From JACCVL01 sp963695375 (GTDB lineage Bacteria > Actinomycetota > Actinomycetes > Propionibacteriales > Nocardioidaceae): a stretch of DNA of 64,000 nucleotides. Position numbers and translations under genes: made by a program. The notes beneath the pieces were generated by a model that was not told the origin of the DNA, ran no database searches, and was given only the letters and a program-made list of their open reading frames with translations. Every line of letters begins with the position of its first letter. The stretch's first letter is position 1. Positions 42,318 to 50,390 of this stretch are shown piece by piece. Location: assembly GCA_963695375.1 (NCBI GenBank), contig OY968767.1, positions 1,054,001-1,118,000 on the forward strand, read 5' to 3'.

Positions 42318-43171
42318 CCGGCGGGCCGCCAGTGTCTGGTTCGCTGCTGGTGGCAGCGATGGGTGCGGCCGGTGCCGGCTGGCTGCTGGTGCAGCGAGCG
42401 TCCCCCGCCCGGGCACACCGCCTGTGCCGACGGGCCTCCGCCGACGACGGGAGCGTGCGGCCGCTCACCGAACGCGAACTCCCCATCGGCTGGCTCGTGG
42501 TGCTCGCCCTTTGCGGGCTGGGCGGGACCGGGATGGTGGCCGGGGCGACGGTGGACGTGGCGGCGCCACTGGCGGGGGCCGCGCTCATCGCCGCCGGAAC
42601 CGCGGCGGCGCTGCTGCGTCGCAGCCGCGCCCGGGCCCGCGTGCGGGCAGTCGGGGCGGAGGTGGTGGAGGGCTGCGAGGCACTCGCGGCCGGACTCCGG
42701 GCGGGTCTCGCCCCCGAACGGGTGCTCGCCAGAGTGGGTGCCGACCTGTCGCTGTTCCTGCCGGCTGCCGGCACCGCGCGCCTGGGGGGAGACGTGGCCG
42801 AGGCCTGCCGGGTGAGTGCGTCGTCGACGCCCGGGGCCCAGCGGCTGCGCCTGCTGGCCGCGGCCTGGGAGGTGGCCGGCCGGACCGGCGCAGGACTGGC
42901 GGGCGCCGTTTCCCGGATCGCCGAGCGCGTGCGAGCCGACGAAGCCCGTTGCCGCCAGGTGGAGGCAGCCGTCGCTGGCGCCCGGGCCACTGCCCGGTTG
43001 TTCGCGGTGCTTCCGGTCCTCGGGATCGTCCTGGGACAGGGCATGGACGCCGACCCGCTGGCGGTGATGACGTCGACGCCGGCGGGGGCGTGGTGCCTGC
43101 TCATCGGCACCACCCTGGCCTGCCTGGGACTGCTATGGGTGGAGCGATTGGCCGACGGAGCGGTGTCGTGA
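42314..43171 (+). CDS. tadB: TadB-like pilus assembly membrane protein
   Basis: The 285-residue type II secretion F-family protein has hydrophobic segments near residues 8-26, 58-98, 226-245 and 255-277. The cytoplasmic part carries EVVEGCEALAAGLRAGLAPE and the GRTGAGLAGAVSRIAERVR motif characteristic of the F domain. It forms the inner-membrane platform with TadC. GTG 42314 overlaps the tadA stop, and the stop overlaps tadC. Confidence 0.88.
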   Translation: MTGGPPVSGSLLVAAMGAAGAGWLLVQRASPARAHRLCRRASADDGSVRPLTERELPIGWLVVLALCGLGGTGMVAGATVDVAAPLAGAALIAAGTAAALLRRSRARARVRAVGAEVVEGCEALAAGLRAGLAPERVLARVGADLSLFLPAAGTARLGGDVAEACRVSASSTPGAQRLRLLAAAWEVAGRTGAGLAGAVSRIAERVRADEARCRQVEAAVAGARATARLFAVLPVLGIVLGQGMDADPLAVMTSTPAGAWCLLIGTTLACLGLLWVERLADGAVS

Positions 43172-43845
43172 GCGTCGCCGGTCGGCGCCTTCGAGCTCTG
43201 GCGGGTGACCATCGCCGCCACCCCCGGTCGCTGTCGGGCTACGGATCAACGACCGCTGCGCGGATCGCGGTCGGGCTGCTGCTCGGGTGGCAGGTGGGGT
43301 GGATGTTCGGCGGTCTGCCGGGGGTTCTCGGCGCGGTCGGTGTGGCGGTGGCGGTGCCGCGCTGGCTGTCCCGCCTGGAGCGCGACCACGATCGCCGCCG
43401 ACGCCAGCTGGTGTCCGCCGACCTGCCGCTGGCGATCGACCTGCTCGTCGTCGCGCTACGGGCCGGTCGGCCGGTCGGCCAGGCGTTGGCCGTGGTCGCG
43501 ACGGCGGTGGGCGGTCCGCTGGGTGCTGACCTCGACCGCCGGGCGGCCCGGCTGGCCCTCGGCACCGACGAGGGCACCGTCTGGTCCGAAGCCGCGTCCC
43601 ATCCCGTGCTCGGCCCAGTGGGTCGGGCGGTGGTCCGGGCGGCCGACCTGGGCGCACCGCTCGCGGACGCCTTGGAACGGGTCGCGGACGACCTGCACCA
43701 GGCGGCTCGCACGGACGCCGACCAGGTCGCCCGCCGGGTCGAGGTGCGCTCGGCGGGCCCCTTGGGGCTGTGCTTCCTGCCGGCCTTCGTGCTTGTCGGC
43801 GTCGCGCCGACCGTCTTGAGCGCCTTCACGACGGTGCTGGCCTGA
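43168..43845 (+). CDS. tadC: TadC-like pilus assembly membrane protein
   Basis: The 225-residue protein of the same F family as TadB has two hydrophobic segments early (VGLLLGWQVGWMFGGLPGV, then LGAVGVAVAV). The cytoplasmic motif is DLPLAIDLLVVALRAGRPVG, followed by ADLGAPLADALERVADDL and a final hydrophobic helix (LCFLPAFVLVGVAPTVLSAF). GTG 43168 overlaps tadB. It pairs with TadB as the assembly platform. Confidence 0.9.
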   Translation: MSVAGRRLRALAGDHRRHPRSLSGYGSTTAARIAVGLLLGWQVGWMFGGLPGVLGAVGVAVAVPRWLSRLERDHDRRRRQLVSADLPLAIDLLVVALRAGRPVGQALAVVATAVGGPLGADLDRRAARLALGTDEGTVWSEAASHPVLGPVGRAVVRAADLGAPLADALERVADDLHQAARTDADQVARRVEVRSAGPLGLCFLPAFVLVGVAPTVLSAFTTVLA

Positions 43846-43882
43846 TCGGGTGTGATCCGGCCGGCGTGACCAGGGCCCGAAA

Positions 43883-43930
43883 ATCCGCGACCGTGCACAG
43901 GTGCCCAGCCTGCCGGTCGCGGTGCACAGG
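43883..43930. repeat. overlapping direct and inverted repeats before pilin gene
   Basis: GTGCACAGGTG is present twice (43891-43901 and 43920-43930). CCGCGACC (43883-43890) is inverted as GGTCGCGG (43913-43920). The first copy is preceded by AATCCGCGAC, which partly resembles the core of the 26834-26911 repeat. It may be a regulatory site for the pilin gene. Confidence 0.6.
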
Positions 43931-44027
43931 TGACTCGTCGGCGCTCCTCAGGACCGCCGTCAGCAGCCCAGGGTGCAGACGTCCGTCACGTTTCGCCCGA
44001 CAGGGCGCTGTCTCCCGGAGGCCACAC

Positions 44028-44261
44028 ATGCTCGCACCACCGACTCCCTCGACCGTCCTCCTCCGCCGGGCTGTCTCGACCGGTTGTGCCGCGCAGTGGC
44101 ACCGGCGGGACGAGCGGGGGATGACCACGTCGGAGTACGCGGTCGGCACCGTGGGCGCCTGCGGGGTGGCCGGGGTGCTGTACCAGCTCGCCAACTCCGG
44201 CTTCTTCACCTCGCTGTTCACCGACGTGATCGGCGGGGTCGTGGACCTGCTGCCGTTCTGA
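44028..44261 (+). CDS. Flp-type pilin-like protein (DUF4244)
   Basis: This is a 77-residue protein with a polar leader ending RDERG, then MTTSEYAVGTVGACGVAGVL and a second hydrophobic stretch. The glycine before MTTSE is the probable prepilin-peptidase cleavage point, and the glutamate is at +5 of the mature form as in type IV pilins. ATG 44028 has CCGGAGG upstream. It lies in the Tad locus like Rv3656c. A hairpin directly after the stop may lower expression of the downstream minor genes relative to the pilin. Confidence 0.88.
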   Translation: MLAPPTPSTVLLRRAVSTGCAAQWHRRDERGMTTSEYAVGTVGACGVAGVLYQLANSGFFTSLFTDVIGGVVDLLPF

Positions 44262-44272
44262 CCATCCCGTCT

Positions 44273-44308
44273 CTCCCGGAGGGGGCGTCCCCCGGCCCTC
44301 TCCGGGAG
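44273..44308 (+). terminator. hairpin between pilin gene and TadE-like gene
   Basis: CTCCCGGA (44273-44280) pairs with TCCGGGAG (44301-44308). Inside it, GGGGG-CGT-CCCCC forms a second stem. It could be a partial terminator or an RNA-stabilising structure after the pilin cistron. Confidence 0.5.
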
Positions 44309-44329
44309 CTCCCCGCGATCGGACCCGCC

Positions 44330-44507
44330 GTGCCCTCAGCCAGACTCGCCTCGCCGGCTGCTGACGTGCGAGTACGCGGTCGGGAGCGCGGCGACCCTGT
44401 GCATTGGCTGTGCGATCTGGTGGTTGGGCGAGCAGGGATGCTGGTCCGGGTTGGTGCACGGACTGCTCGCGGGGGCCCTCGGAGCCGGCAACGGAGGAGC
44501 GGGATGA
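44330..44507 (+). pseudogene. possible second pilin-like reading frame, degenerate start
   Basis: One frame encodes EYAVGSAATLCIGCAIWW followed by LGEQGCWSGLVHGLLAGALG. It aligns without gaps to the DUF4244 pilin (EYAVGTVGACGVAGVLYQLA). The bases GAGTACGCGGTCGG are identical in both (44133-44146 and 44370-44383). The frame ends in a TGA that overlaps the TadE ATG (ATGA), as in other gene pairs here. It has no ATG, GTG or TTG before the motif; GTG 44330 is in another frame, so a small deletion may have destroyed the start. It is either a decayed tandem duplicate or an unrecognised small gene. Confidence 0.4.
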
Positions 44508-44887
44508 CCCCCCGCCGGCGGTTCTGGCGCGCGCGCTCGACCGGTGACCGGGGGATGGTGACGGCCGAGGCCGCCTTGGTGCTCCCGGTCCTGGTTGTCG
44601 TCGCCGTCGCGCTCGCCTGGCTGGTGCTGGTCGGGGCCGCGCAGGTGGGTTGTCTCGACGCGGCCCGCGAGGCGGCTCGGCTCACCGCGCGGGGCGAGCC
44701 GCCCGACGCCGTCGACGCGGTCGTCTCCAGGCTGGCGCCGGGTCCGGCGCACTGGGAGGCGGGCGAACACGGCGGGGTCGTCACCGCGTCGGTCACGACG
44801 GTCGTCGGGCCGCGACTGCCGCTGATCGGCTCGGTCGGGCAGGTCGAGCTGACGGCCGACGCGGTCGCGGCACGGGAGCCGCAGTGA
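44504..44887 (+). CDS. TadE-family pseudopilin-like protein
   Basis: The 127-residue product has a basic leader (RRRFWRARSTGDRG) and then MVTAEAALVLPVLVVVAVAL, with Glu at +5 as in TadE minor pilins. An extracellular domain of about 80 residues follows. ATG 44504 has GGAGGAG upstream. It overlaps the next gene by 4 bases. The position corresponds to Rv3655c. Confidence 0.85.
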   Translation: MTPRRRFWRARSTGDRGMVTAEAALVLPVLVVVAVALAWLVLVGAAQVGCLDAAREAARLTARGEPPDAVDAVVSRLAPGPAHWEAGEHGGVVTASVTTVVGPRLPLIGSVGQVELTADAVAAREPQ

Positions 44888-45243
44888 CCAGGCGAGCTCA
44901 CCGCCGCGACGAGCGCGGTGTCGCGACCGCGCTCGCCCTGGGGATGACCGTGCTCCTGGTCATCAGTGCGGTGGTCGCTATCGGCCTCGTTCGGGTGGTC
45001 GCCGCCCGACACGCGGCGGCCGCGGCGGCGGACCTCGGTGCGCTGGCAGGCGCTGCAGCGTTCGCTGCCGGCACCGATCCCTGCACGGCGGCCGCTCGGG
45101 TCGTCGCTGCGAACGGCGCCGGGCTGGTGCAGTGTGCGACCGAAGGTGCCGACGTGCTGGTGGCGGCGCAGGTGCGGACCGCGCCGCTGTTGGGGAGCTC
45201 CTGGGCGCCCGCTGCCCGGGCGCGTGCCGGCCCGGCGCCATGA
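44884..45243 (+). CDS. Rv3654c-family TadE/TadG-like protein
   Basis: The 119-residue product has a charged leader (RRAHRRDERG), then VATALALGMTVLLVISAVVA as the single membrane segment. An alanine-rich AARHAAAAAADLGALAGAAA helix follows, plus two cysteines (DPCTAAARVV, VQCATEG) that may form a disulfide outside the cell. GTG 44884 overlaps the TadE stop. It is the last gene of the Tad cluster and converges on the small membrane protein gene. Confidence 0.85.
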   Translation: MTRRAHRRDERGVATALALGMTVLLVISAVVAIGLVRVVAARHAAAAAADLGALAGAAAFAAGTDPCTAAARVVAANGAGLVQCATEGADVLVAAQVRTAPLLGSSWAPAARARAGPAP

Positions 45244-45297
45244 ACCCGATGCGCACCACGCATTCCGCTGGGCAGTCGGCGAGACCGCCGGCTGCGA

Positions 45298-45702
45298 TCA
45301 GTCTCGAGGCACCGAGCCGAAATGCTCGCCCTCCTCGTCGCCACCGCGGCGCCGATGCGGGCGGGACTCGCCGGGTGCCGATGGTGGGCCAGACCCGGGC
45401 CCCTGAGGCCGATCGTCGGTCGGTCCGGCGTCTCCGCCCGCTCCTGGCTCGTGCCCGGCGTCCCGCCGCAACTGCCGGACCTCCTTGCGCCGCTTGGTGC
45501 CCCTGCGGACTCCACCGAGGAGCAGGATCAGACCGAGCAGCCCCAGTGCGCTGCTGCCTGCGCCGACTCCGAAGACACCCGCGGCGGTGGTGTCGATGCT
45601 GAATCCGGGCAGCTCCAGCATGACCGGATCGCCACCCTGGCTGATCACGGTCACCGCGACGACGGCGACCACGATGAGCAGGATCACGCCGAGAACAGCC
45701 AT
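45298..45702 (-). CDS. small two-helix membrane protein, unknown
   Basis: The 134-residue product is not recognised. Two hydrophobic segments (AVLGVILLIVVAVVAVTVIS and GAGSSALGLLGLILLLGG) frame a short extracellular loop. A basic RRGTKRRKEVRQLRRDAG follows, then a disordered Pro/Gly/Asp tail. The overall layout resembles LapA-like proteins. ATG 45702 has CTGGAGGA upstream. It lies 56 bases downstream of the helicase gene on the same strand. Confidence 0.7.
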   Translation of the reverse strand: MAVLGVILLIVVAVVAVTVISQGGDPVMLELPGFSIDTTAAGVFGVGAGSSALGLLGLILLLGGVRRGTKRRKEVRQLRRDAGHEPGAGGDAGPTDDRPQGPGSGPPSAPGESRPHRRRGGDEEGEHFGSVPRD

Positions 45703-45758
45703 CGGTCCTCCAGTCGAAGCGTCGAGAACTCCTCGTTGCCAGGGTGCACTCTGGGCCC

Positions 45759-48125
45759 TCAACCCGCCAGCAGCACGTCGAGCAGACGGACGGCGCCGTG
45801 CTTGTGCAAAGGCTCGTTCCCGTTGCCGCACTTGGGTGACTGGACGCACGACGGGCACCCGCCCGTGCAGTCACAACACGCGATCGCCTCCCGGGTCGTC
45901 CGTAGCCACTGTTCGGCGACGGCGAAGCCACGTTCGGCGAAGCCCGCGCCCCCCGGGTGCCCGTCGTAGACGAAGACCGTGAGCCGTCCGGTGTCGCGGT
46001 GCAGGGCGGTCGAGACCCCGCCGATGTCCCACCGGTCGCAAGTGGCGAACAACGGCAACAGGCCGATTGCCGCGTGCTCCGCCGCGTGCGCCGCCCCGGG
46101 GACGTCCCGCGCGTCCACACCGCTGGCCGCGACCTGGGCGGCGCCCAACGTCCACCAGACTGCCGTGGTGGTGAGGTGCCGGGCGGGCAGCTCTAACGGT
46201 TCCTCTCCCAGCACCTCCCCGGTGAGGACCCGCCGGCGGAGGTAGCCGACGACCTGATTGGTGACCTGCACCGTCCCGAGCACGACCTCGGCAGATCCCC
46301 AGCTCTGTCGGCGCCCTGCGGCCAGCACCTCGATGTCGGTGACGTCGCGGGCGGTCGTGGTCCAGTCGGGGTCGGCCCGGTCCACCAGCGCCACGGCGGT
46401 GTCGAGGTCGAGCTCGTGCACGAGGTAGGTGCGACCCTGGTGCAGGTATACCGCTCCGTCATGCACGCTGGTGTGCGCGGACGCCGCGTCGACGGTGCCG
46501 AGCACCCGGCCGTCCGGCCGCTCGACCACCTGCACCGGCGAGCCGCCGCTGGAGCGGATGTCGGCCAGCTCGCAGGCCCGGTCGCGGCGGGTCCAGAACC
46601 AGCCGCGCGGACGGCGCCGCAGCACCCCATCGGCCGACAGTGCCTCCACGCCCTCGCGGGCGCGGGGGCCGAACAGGGTCAGGTCCTCGTCGGTCAGCGC
46701 TAGCTCCTGCGCCGCGGCGCAGAGATGCGGCCCGAGCACATAGGGGTTGTCCGGGTCGCTGACGGTCGCCTCTAGGGGGACGCCCAGCAGCGCCTCCGGG
46801 TGTCGAACCAGGTAGGTGTCCAGTGGGTCGTCCCGGGCCACCAGCACGCCCACCGACGACCGGCTCCGCCGCCCGGCCCGACCGATCTGCTGCCACAGCG
46901 CGGCCCGCGTGCCGGGGAAGCCGGCCACCAGGACGGCGTCCAGCCCGACCAGGTCGATGCCCAGCTCGAGGGCGTTCGTCGCTGCCGCCCCGAGCAGTCG
47001 ACCGGACCGCAGATCCGCCTCGAGCGCGCGTCGGTCCTCCGGAAGATAGCCACCGCGGTAGGCGGCCACCGTGCCCGCGAGGGCCGGGTCGATGTCGGCC
47101 AGCTGCCGTTGGGCGGTCAGCGCGACGGTTTCCGCCCCTCGCCGGGACCGGACGAACGCCAGCGTGCGGAGTCCGTCCACCACCAGGTCGGTGAGCAGGT
47201 CGGCGGTCTCCGCCGTCGCTGAGCGCCGGGTCGGGGCGCCCTGCTCGCCCTCCAGCTCGGTGAGCGGTGGTTCCCACAACGCCAGCGCGCCGGGTCCGCG
47301 TGGAGATCCGTCGTCGGTGACCGCCTGCACCGGCAATCCGGTGAGCGTGGACGCACAGCCTTCCGGATCGGCGATGGTCGCCGACGCCAGGACGAACGTC
47401 GGCTGCGCGCCGTAGTGCGCCGCCAACCGACGGAGCCGACGCAGCACGTGCGCCACGTGCGACCCGAACACCCCCCGGTAGTGGTGGCACTCGTCCACCA
47501 CCACGTACGCCAGCCCGCCGAGCAGCCGTGCCCAACGACTGTGGGCGGGCAGCACCGACCGGTGCAGCATGTCCGGGTTGGTGACCACCCAGGTCCCGTG
47601 GTCGCGGGCCCAGTCCCGCTCGGAGCGGGGGGTGTCTCCGTCCACGGCAACGGCGCGCACCCCCCGGAGTCCCTCGGGAGGACCGCCCGTGATCTCCCGC
47701 AGCGCGGCCAGCTGGTCGTGGGCGAGCGCCTTCGTCGGTGCGACGTAGAGGACGGTCGGCGTCCGGTCCCGTCCGCGGGTGGGCGCCGCTGAGCTGAGCA
47801 CCGTGCTGATCCCGGGCAGCAGGTAGCCCAGCGACTTGCCGGAGGCGGTCCCGGTGGCCACCACGACGTGTCGACCCGCCCAGGCCCGCTCGGCCGTCTC
47901 GACCTGGTGGCTCCAGGGCCACTCCAGACCGGTCGCGCGCAGCCGTTCCACCAGCTCCGACGGGACCCACGTCGGCCAGCCGGTGGGCTGCGCGGCCCGG
48001 GCCGGGAGGCGTTCGAGGTGGGTCAGCCGGCCCTCGCGCCCCGCCTGTCCGGCGAGCCGCTCCAGCAGCGCCACCGGATCGGGTGCACCGGACAGGGAGT
48101 GCGGTGTCCGGGCCTGCGTCGGCAT
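45759..48125 (-). CDS. DEAD/DEAH helicase with DUF1998 zinc domain (Hrq1-like)
   Basis: The 788-residue superfamily 2 helicase has Walker A ATGTASGKS (90-98), a DECH box in VVVDECHHYRG, motif III ASATI, and motif VI QQIGRAGRRSRS. The C-terminal DUF1998 module carries cysteines CCDCTGGCPSCVQSPKC that bind zinc. Hrq1-type helicases act in repair of cross-links in mycobacteria (Rv3649, often called the SftH/Hrq1 group). It is convergent to nothing nearby and is followed by the QOR gene on the same strand. ATG 48125 has a weak ribosome binding site. Confidence 0.92.
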   Translation of the reverse strand: MPTQARTPHSLSGAPDPVALLERLAGQAGREGRLTHLERLPARAAQPTGWPTWVPSELVERLRATGLEWPWSHQVETAERAWAGRHVVVATGTASGKSLGYLLPGISTVLSSAAPTRGRDRTPTVLYVAPTKALAHDQLAALREITGGPPEGLRGVRAVAVDGDTPRSERDWARDHGTWVVTNPDMLHRSVLPAHSRWARLLGGLAYVVVDECHHYRGVFGSHVAHVLRRLRRLAAHYGAQPTFVLASATIADPEGCASTLTGLPVQAVTDDGSPRGPGALALWEPPLTELEGEQGAPTRRSATAETADLLTDLVVDGLRTLAFVRSRRGAETVALTAQRQLADIDPALAGTVAAYRGGYLPEDRRALEADLRSGRLLGAAATNALELGIDLVGLDAVLVAGFPGTRAALWQQIGRAGRRSRSSVGVLVARDDPLDTYLVRHPEALLGVPLEATVSDPDNPYVLGPHLCAAAQELALTDEDLTLFGPRAREGVEALSADGVLRRRPRGWFWTRRDRACELADIRSSGGSPVQVVERPDGRVLGTVDAASAHTSVHDGAVYLHQGRTYLVHELDLDTAVALVDRADPDWTTTARDVTDIEVLAAGRRQSWGSAEVVLGTVQVTNQVVGYLRRRVLTGEVLGEEPLELPARHLTTTAVWWTLGAAQVAASGVDARDVPGAAHAAEHAAIGLLPLFATCDRWDIGGVSTALHRDTGRLTVFVYDGHPGGAGFAERGFAVAEQWLRTTREAIACCDCTGGCPSCVQSPKCGNGNEPLHKHGAVRLLDVLLAG

Positions 48126-48207
48126 GATGCTGCGAGTCTGGCACGCGGTCGACCGTCCACGCCCACCCCAGGTGGGCGTCGTGCGGGAGGCGGCGGTCCA
48201 CTCACAC

Positions 48208-49236
48208 TCAAACGGTGATGGCCACTTTCCCGCGCGCCAGACCGTGCTCGAGGTGGCGCATCGCCTCGGGCACCTCGTGCAGCGGGTATGTCCGCTCGAG
48301 GGTCGGGGTCAGCGTTCCCGCCGTCAGCAGGGGGGCGAGGCGTTCCAGGTCGCTCGCCCGCTCCTTGGAGGCGAGCATCGTCATCCGTTGGCCGACGAAG
48401 GGCGACAGGATCGGTGCACGCAGTGACCGGCCGAAGCCGCCGGTCCACTTGTCGCCGTCTCCACCGACGATCACCAGCGTCCCGGTGGGGGTCAGCGCGT
48501 GCCGCAGTCGGGTCAGGCTGGCATTGCCGGCGATGTCCACGATGAGGTCGTAGCGCTGGCTGCCGTCGGCGAAGTCCTGCCGGTTGTAGTCGATGACGTC
48601 GTCTGCTCCGAGGGCACGAACGAGGTCGAGCTTCGCGGTGCTGCAGACACCGGTGACGTGCGCCCCGGATGCCTTCGCAAGCTGGATCGCGTAACTGCCG
48701 ACCCCGCCGGAGGCTCCCGTGACCAGCACCCGCTGCCCGGGCTGGACCCGGCCGACGTCGTGCATGGCTTGCAGGGCGGTGCCTGCCGAGATCGGCACGA
48801 CCGCAGCCTGCTCGAACGAGAGGTTGACCGGCTTGGGAGCCAGCTTGTCCTCGCGGACCACGGCGAACTCGGCGAACGAACCACTGGCCATCCCGTACAC
48901 CTCCTCGCCCTCGCTGAACCGGGTCACCGCCGACCCAACCTCGGCGACGGTCCCCGACACGTCGACCCCGAGCACTGGGTTCTTCGGCCGGCGCACACCG
49001 AAGCCGAGCACCCGCAGCAGGTACGGAAGCCCCGTCATCAGGTGCCAGGTGCCACGGTCCAGACCCGCCGCGTGGACGCGGACGAGCACCTCGTGGTCGG
49101 CGATCTCGGGGCGTGGGACCGCAGCGAGTCGCAGGTCCTCGGCCGACCCGTAGCGGTCCTGCACGATCGCCTGCATCGAGGTCTGGTGGTCCACGGTATT
49201 GGCTGTGTTCCTGGTCGAGTCGGGGATGGTGTTCAC
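48208..49236 (-). CDS. NAD(P)-dependent zinc-less alcohol dehydrogenase/quinone oxidoreductase
   Basis: The 342-residue medium-chain reductase has a GroES-like N-terminal domain and the nucleotide loop LVTGASGGVGSYAIQLAKAS. Its closing segment is PLHEVPEAMRHLEHGLARGKV. It lacks the catalytic zinc ligands, like QOR enzymes. GTG 49236 has GGAGAG upstream and is preferred over GTG 49254. It lies downstream of the DUF4386 remnant and is divergent from a TetR gene, which is the probable regulator. Confidence 0.85.
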   Translation of the reverse strand: MNTIPDSTRNTANTVDHQTSMQAIVQDRYGSAEDLRLAAVPRPEIADHEVLVRVHAAGLDRGTWHLMTGLPYLLRVLGFGVRRPKNPVLGVDVSGTVAEVGSAVTRFSEGEEVYGMASGSFAEFAVVREDKLAPKPVNLSFEQAAVVPISAGTALQAMHDVGRVQPGQRVLVTGASGGVGSYAIQLAKASGAHVTGVCSTAKLDLVRALGADDVIDYNRQDFADGSQRYDLIVDIAGNASLTRLRHALTPTGTLVIVGGDGDKWTGGFGRSLRAPILSPFVGQRMTMLASKERASDLERLAPLLTAGTLTPTLERTYPLHEVPEAMRHLEHGLARGKVAITV

Positions 49237-49276
49237 AGTGTGCTCTCCGTTCACGCGGTGGGTCGGGCCGTGCAGG

Positions 49277-49549
49277 TCAGTGCGCGACGAGCTCGATGTC
49301 GTCGCGCGGGATGTCTTCGGATGCGGGCGGCGTGCGCAACGCTGGCTACGTCCGGAGCCAGGAACTGACGTGCGACGTCAATCAGATAGCTGACGGTTGC
49401 CGCCATCAGGAGCAGTCCGAGGCTCCGGGGGCGGCATCGCCGGGGACGTAGCCGCCGGCGCGCAGGTAGCCGTGCGCGAAGCCACCGAGTTTCGCGATGG
49501 CCAGGTGATAGGCGCCGGCGGTCCGGGCCAGCCGCACGGGTGAGGTCAT
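49277..49549 (-). pseudogene. DUF4386 membrane protein remnant
   Basis: From ATG 49549 the frame encodes RLARTAGAYHLAIAKLGGFA and then AGGYVPGDAA, the start of a DUF4386 protein, but stops after about 48 codons. Further on, in other frames, AATVSYLIDVARQFLAPDV and IPRDDIELVAH appear, which look like later parts of the same family. The gene appears to have lost its middle and shifted frame. It sits between the TetR operator and the QOR gene, an arrangement in which DUF4386 genes are often found intact. Confidence 0.6.
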
Positions 49550-49585
49550 GAGGTGCTCCGAAGTTTCGGGGACGGACGCGGTGTC

Positions 49586-49615
49586 CGTACTAAGTACGAG
49601 AGGCTACCGTACAAT
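49586..49615. promoter_or_regulatory. TetR operator and promoter candidate
   Basis: CGTAC-TAA-GTACG (49586-49598) is a palindrome with 5-bp arms. CCGTAC recurs at 49607-49612 just before TACAAT (49610-49615), a good -10 box for the tetR gene. The region separates tetR from the divergent DUF4386-QOR genes, so TetR autoregulation and control of QOR are likely. Confidence 0.55.
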
Positions 49616-49648
49616 GTAAGGGAGCGCCAGTGACGGAAGGGTCGAGGG

Positions 49649-50341
49649 ATGTCGGAGTCAGCGGCGGTGCCCGATCAGGGGCGAGCGAGACTGAGCCGGG
49701 AGCGCGTGCTCGGCGTTGCGGTCGACGTGGCCGATGCCGGGGGGATCGCAGCGCTGACGATCCGGACGCTCGCGCATGCGCTCGGTGTCAAGCCGATGTC
49801 GGTCTATCACCATGTGGCCAACAAGGACGCGATCCTCGACGGGATCGTCGACCGGGTCTTCAGCGAGATCGACGTCCCCGCGGCGGGTGACGACTGGCGC
49901 GAGGCGATGGCGCAGCGGGCGCATTCGGCCCGCCGGGTGCTCCGGCGACATCCCTGGGCGGTCGGCCTGCTGGAGTCACGGACCACCCCCGGCCCGGAGA
50001 CCCTCCGTCACCACGACGCCGTCCTCGGCATCCTGCGGTCAGCCGGCTTCTCGCGGGAGCTGACCGCCCACGCCTACGCGCTGCTGGACAGCTTCATCTA
50101 CGGCTTCGCCGTGCAGGAGGCGACTCTGGCCTTCGAGGGCCCCGACACCGTGGCCGACGTTGCCGAGCCGATCCTGGCCGACCTGCCACCCGGCGCCTAT
50201 CCGCACCTCGTCGACATGGCCGGCTCCTACTACCTCCAGCCGGGTTACGACTTCGGCGACGAGTTCGCGTTCGGGCTCGACCTGATTCTCGATGCGCTCG
50301 AGGCGGCGCTCGCCACGGCCGGAGGCGAACCCGCGACGTGA
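49649..50341 (+). CDS. TetR-family regulator
   Basis: The 230-residue product has an N-terminal helix-turn-helix (ALTIRTLAHALGVKPMSVYH, then HVANKDAILDGIVD). Its C-terminal ligand domain of the TetR_C_1 type has the aromatic-rich AYALLDSFIYGFAVQEA. It is probably an autoregulated repressor of the divergent oxidoreductase genes. ATG 49649 has GTCGAGGG upstream. An in-frame start further upstream is not supported. Confidence 0.9.
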   Translation: MSESAAVPDQGRARLSRERVLGVAVDVADAGGIAALTIRTLAHALGVKPMSVYHHVANKDAILDGIVDRVFSEIDVPAAGDDWREAMAQRAHSARRVLRRHPWAVGLLESRTTPGPETLRHHDAVLGILRSAGFSRELTAHAYALLDSFIYGFAVQEATLAFEGPDTVADVAEPILADLPPGAYPHLVDMAGSYYLQPGYDFGDEFAFGLDLILDALEAALATAGGEPAT

Positions 50342-50390
50342 GTCGCCGATGGTGCGCTGTGCCGCTGGCACGCAGCCGGAGGACGTCGGA

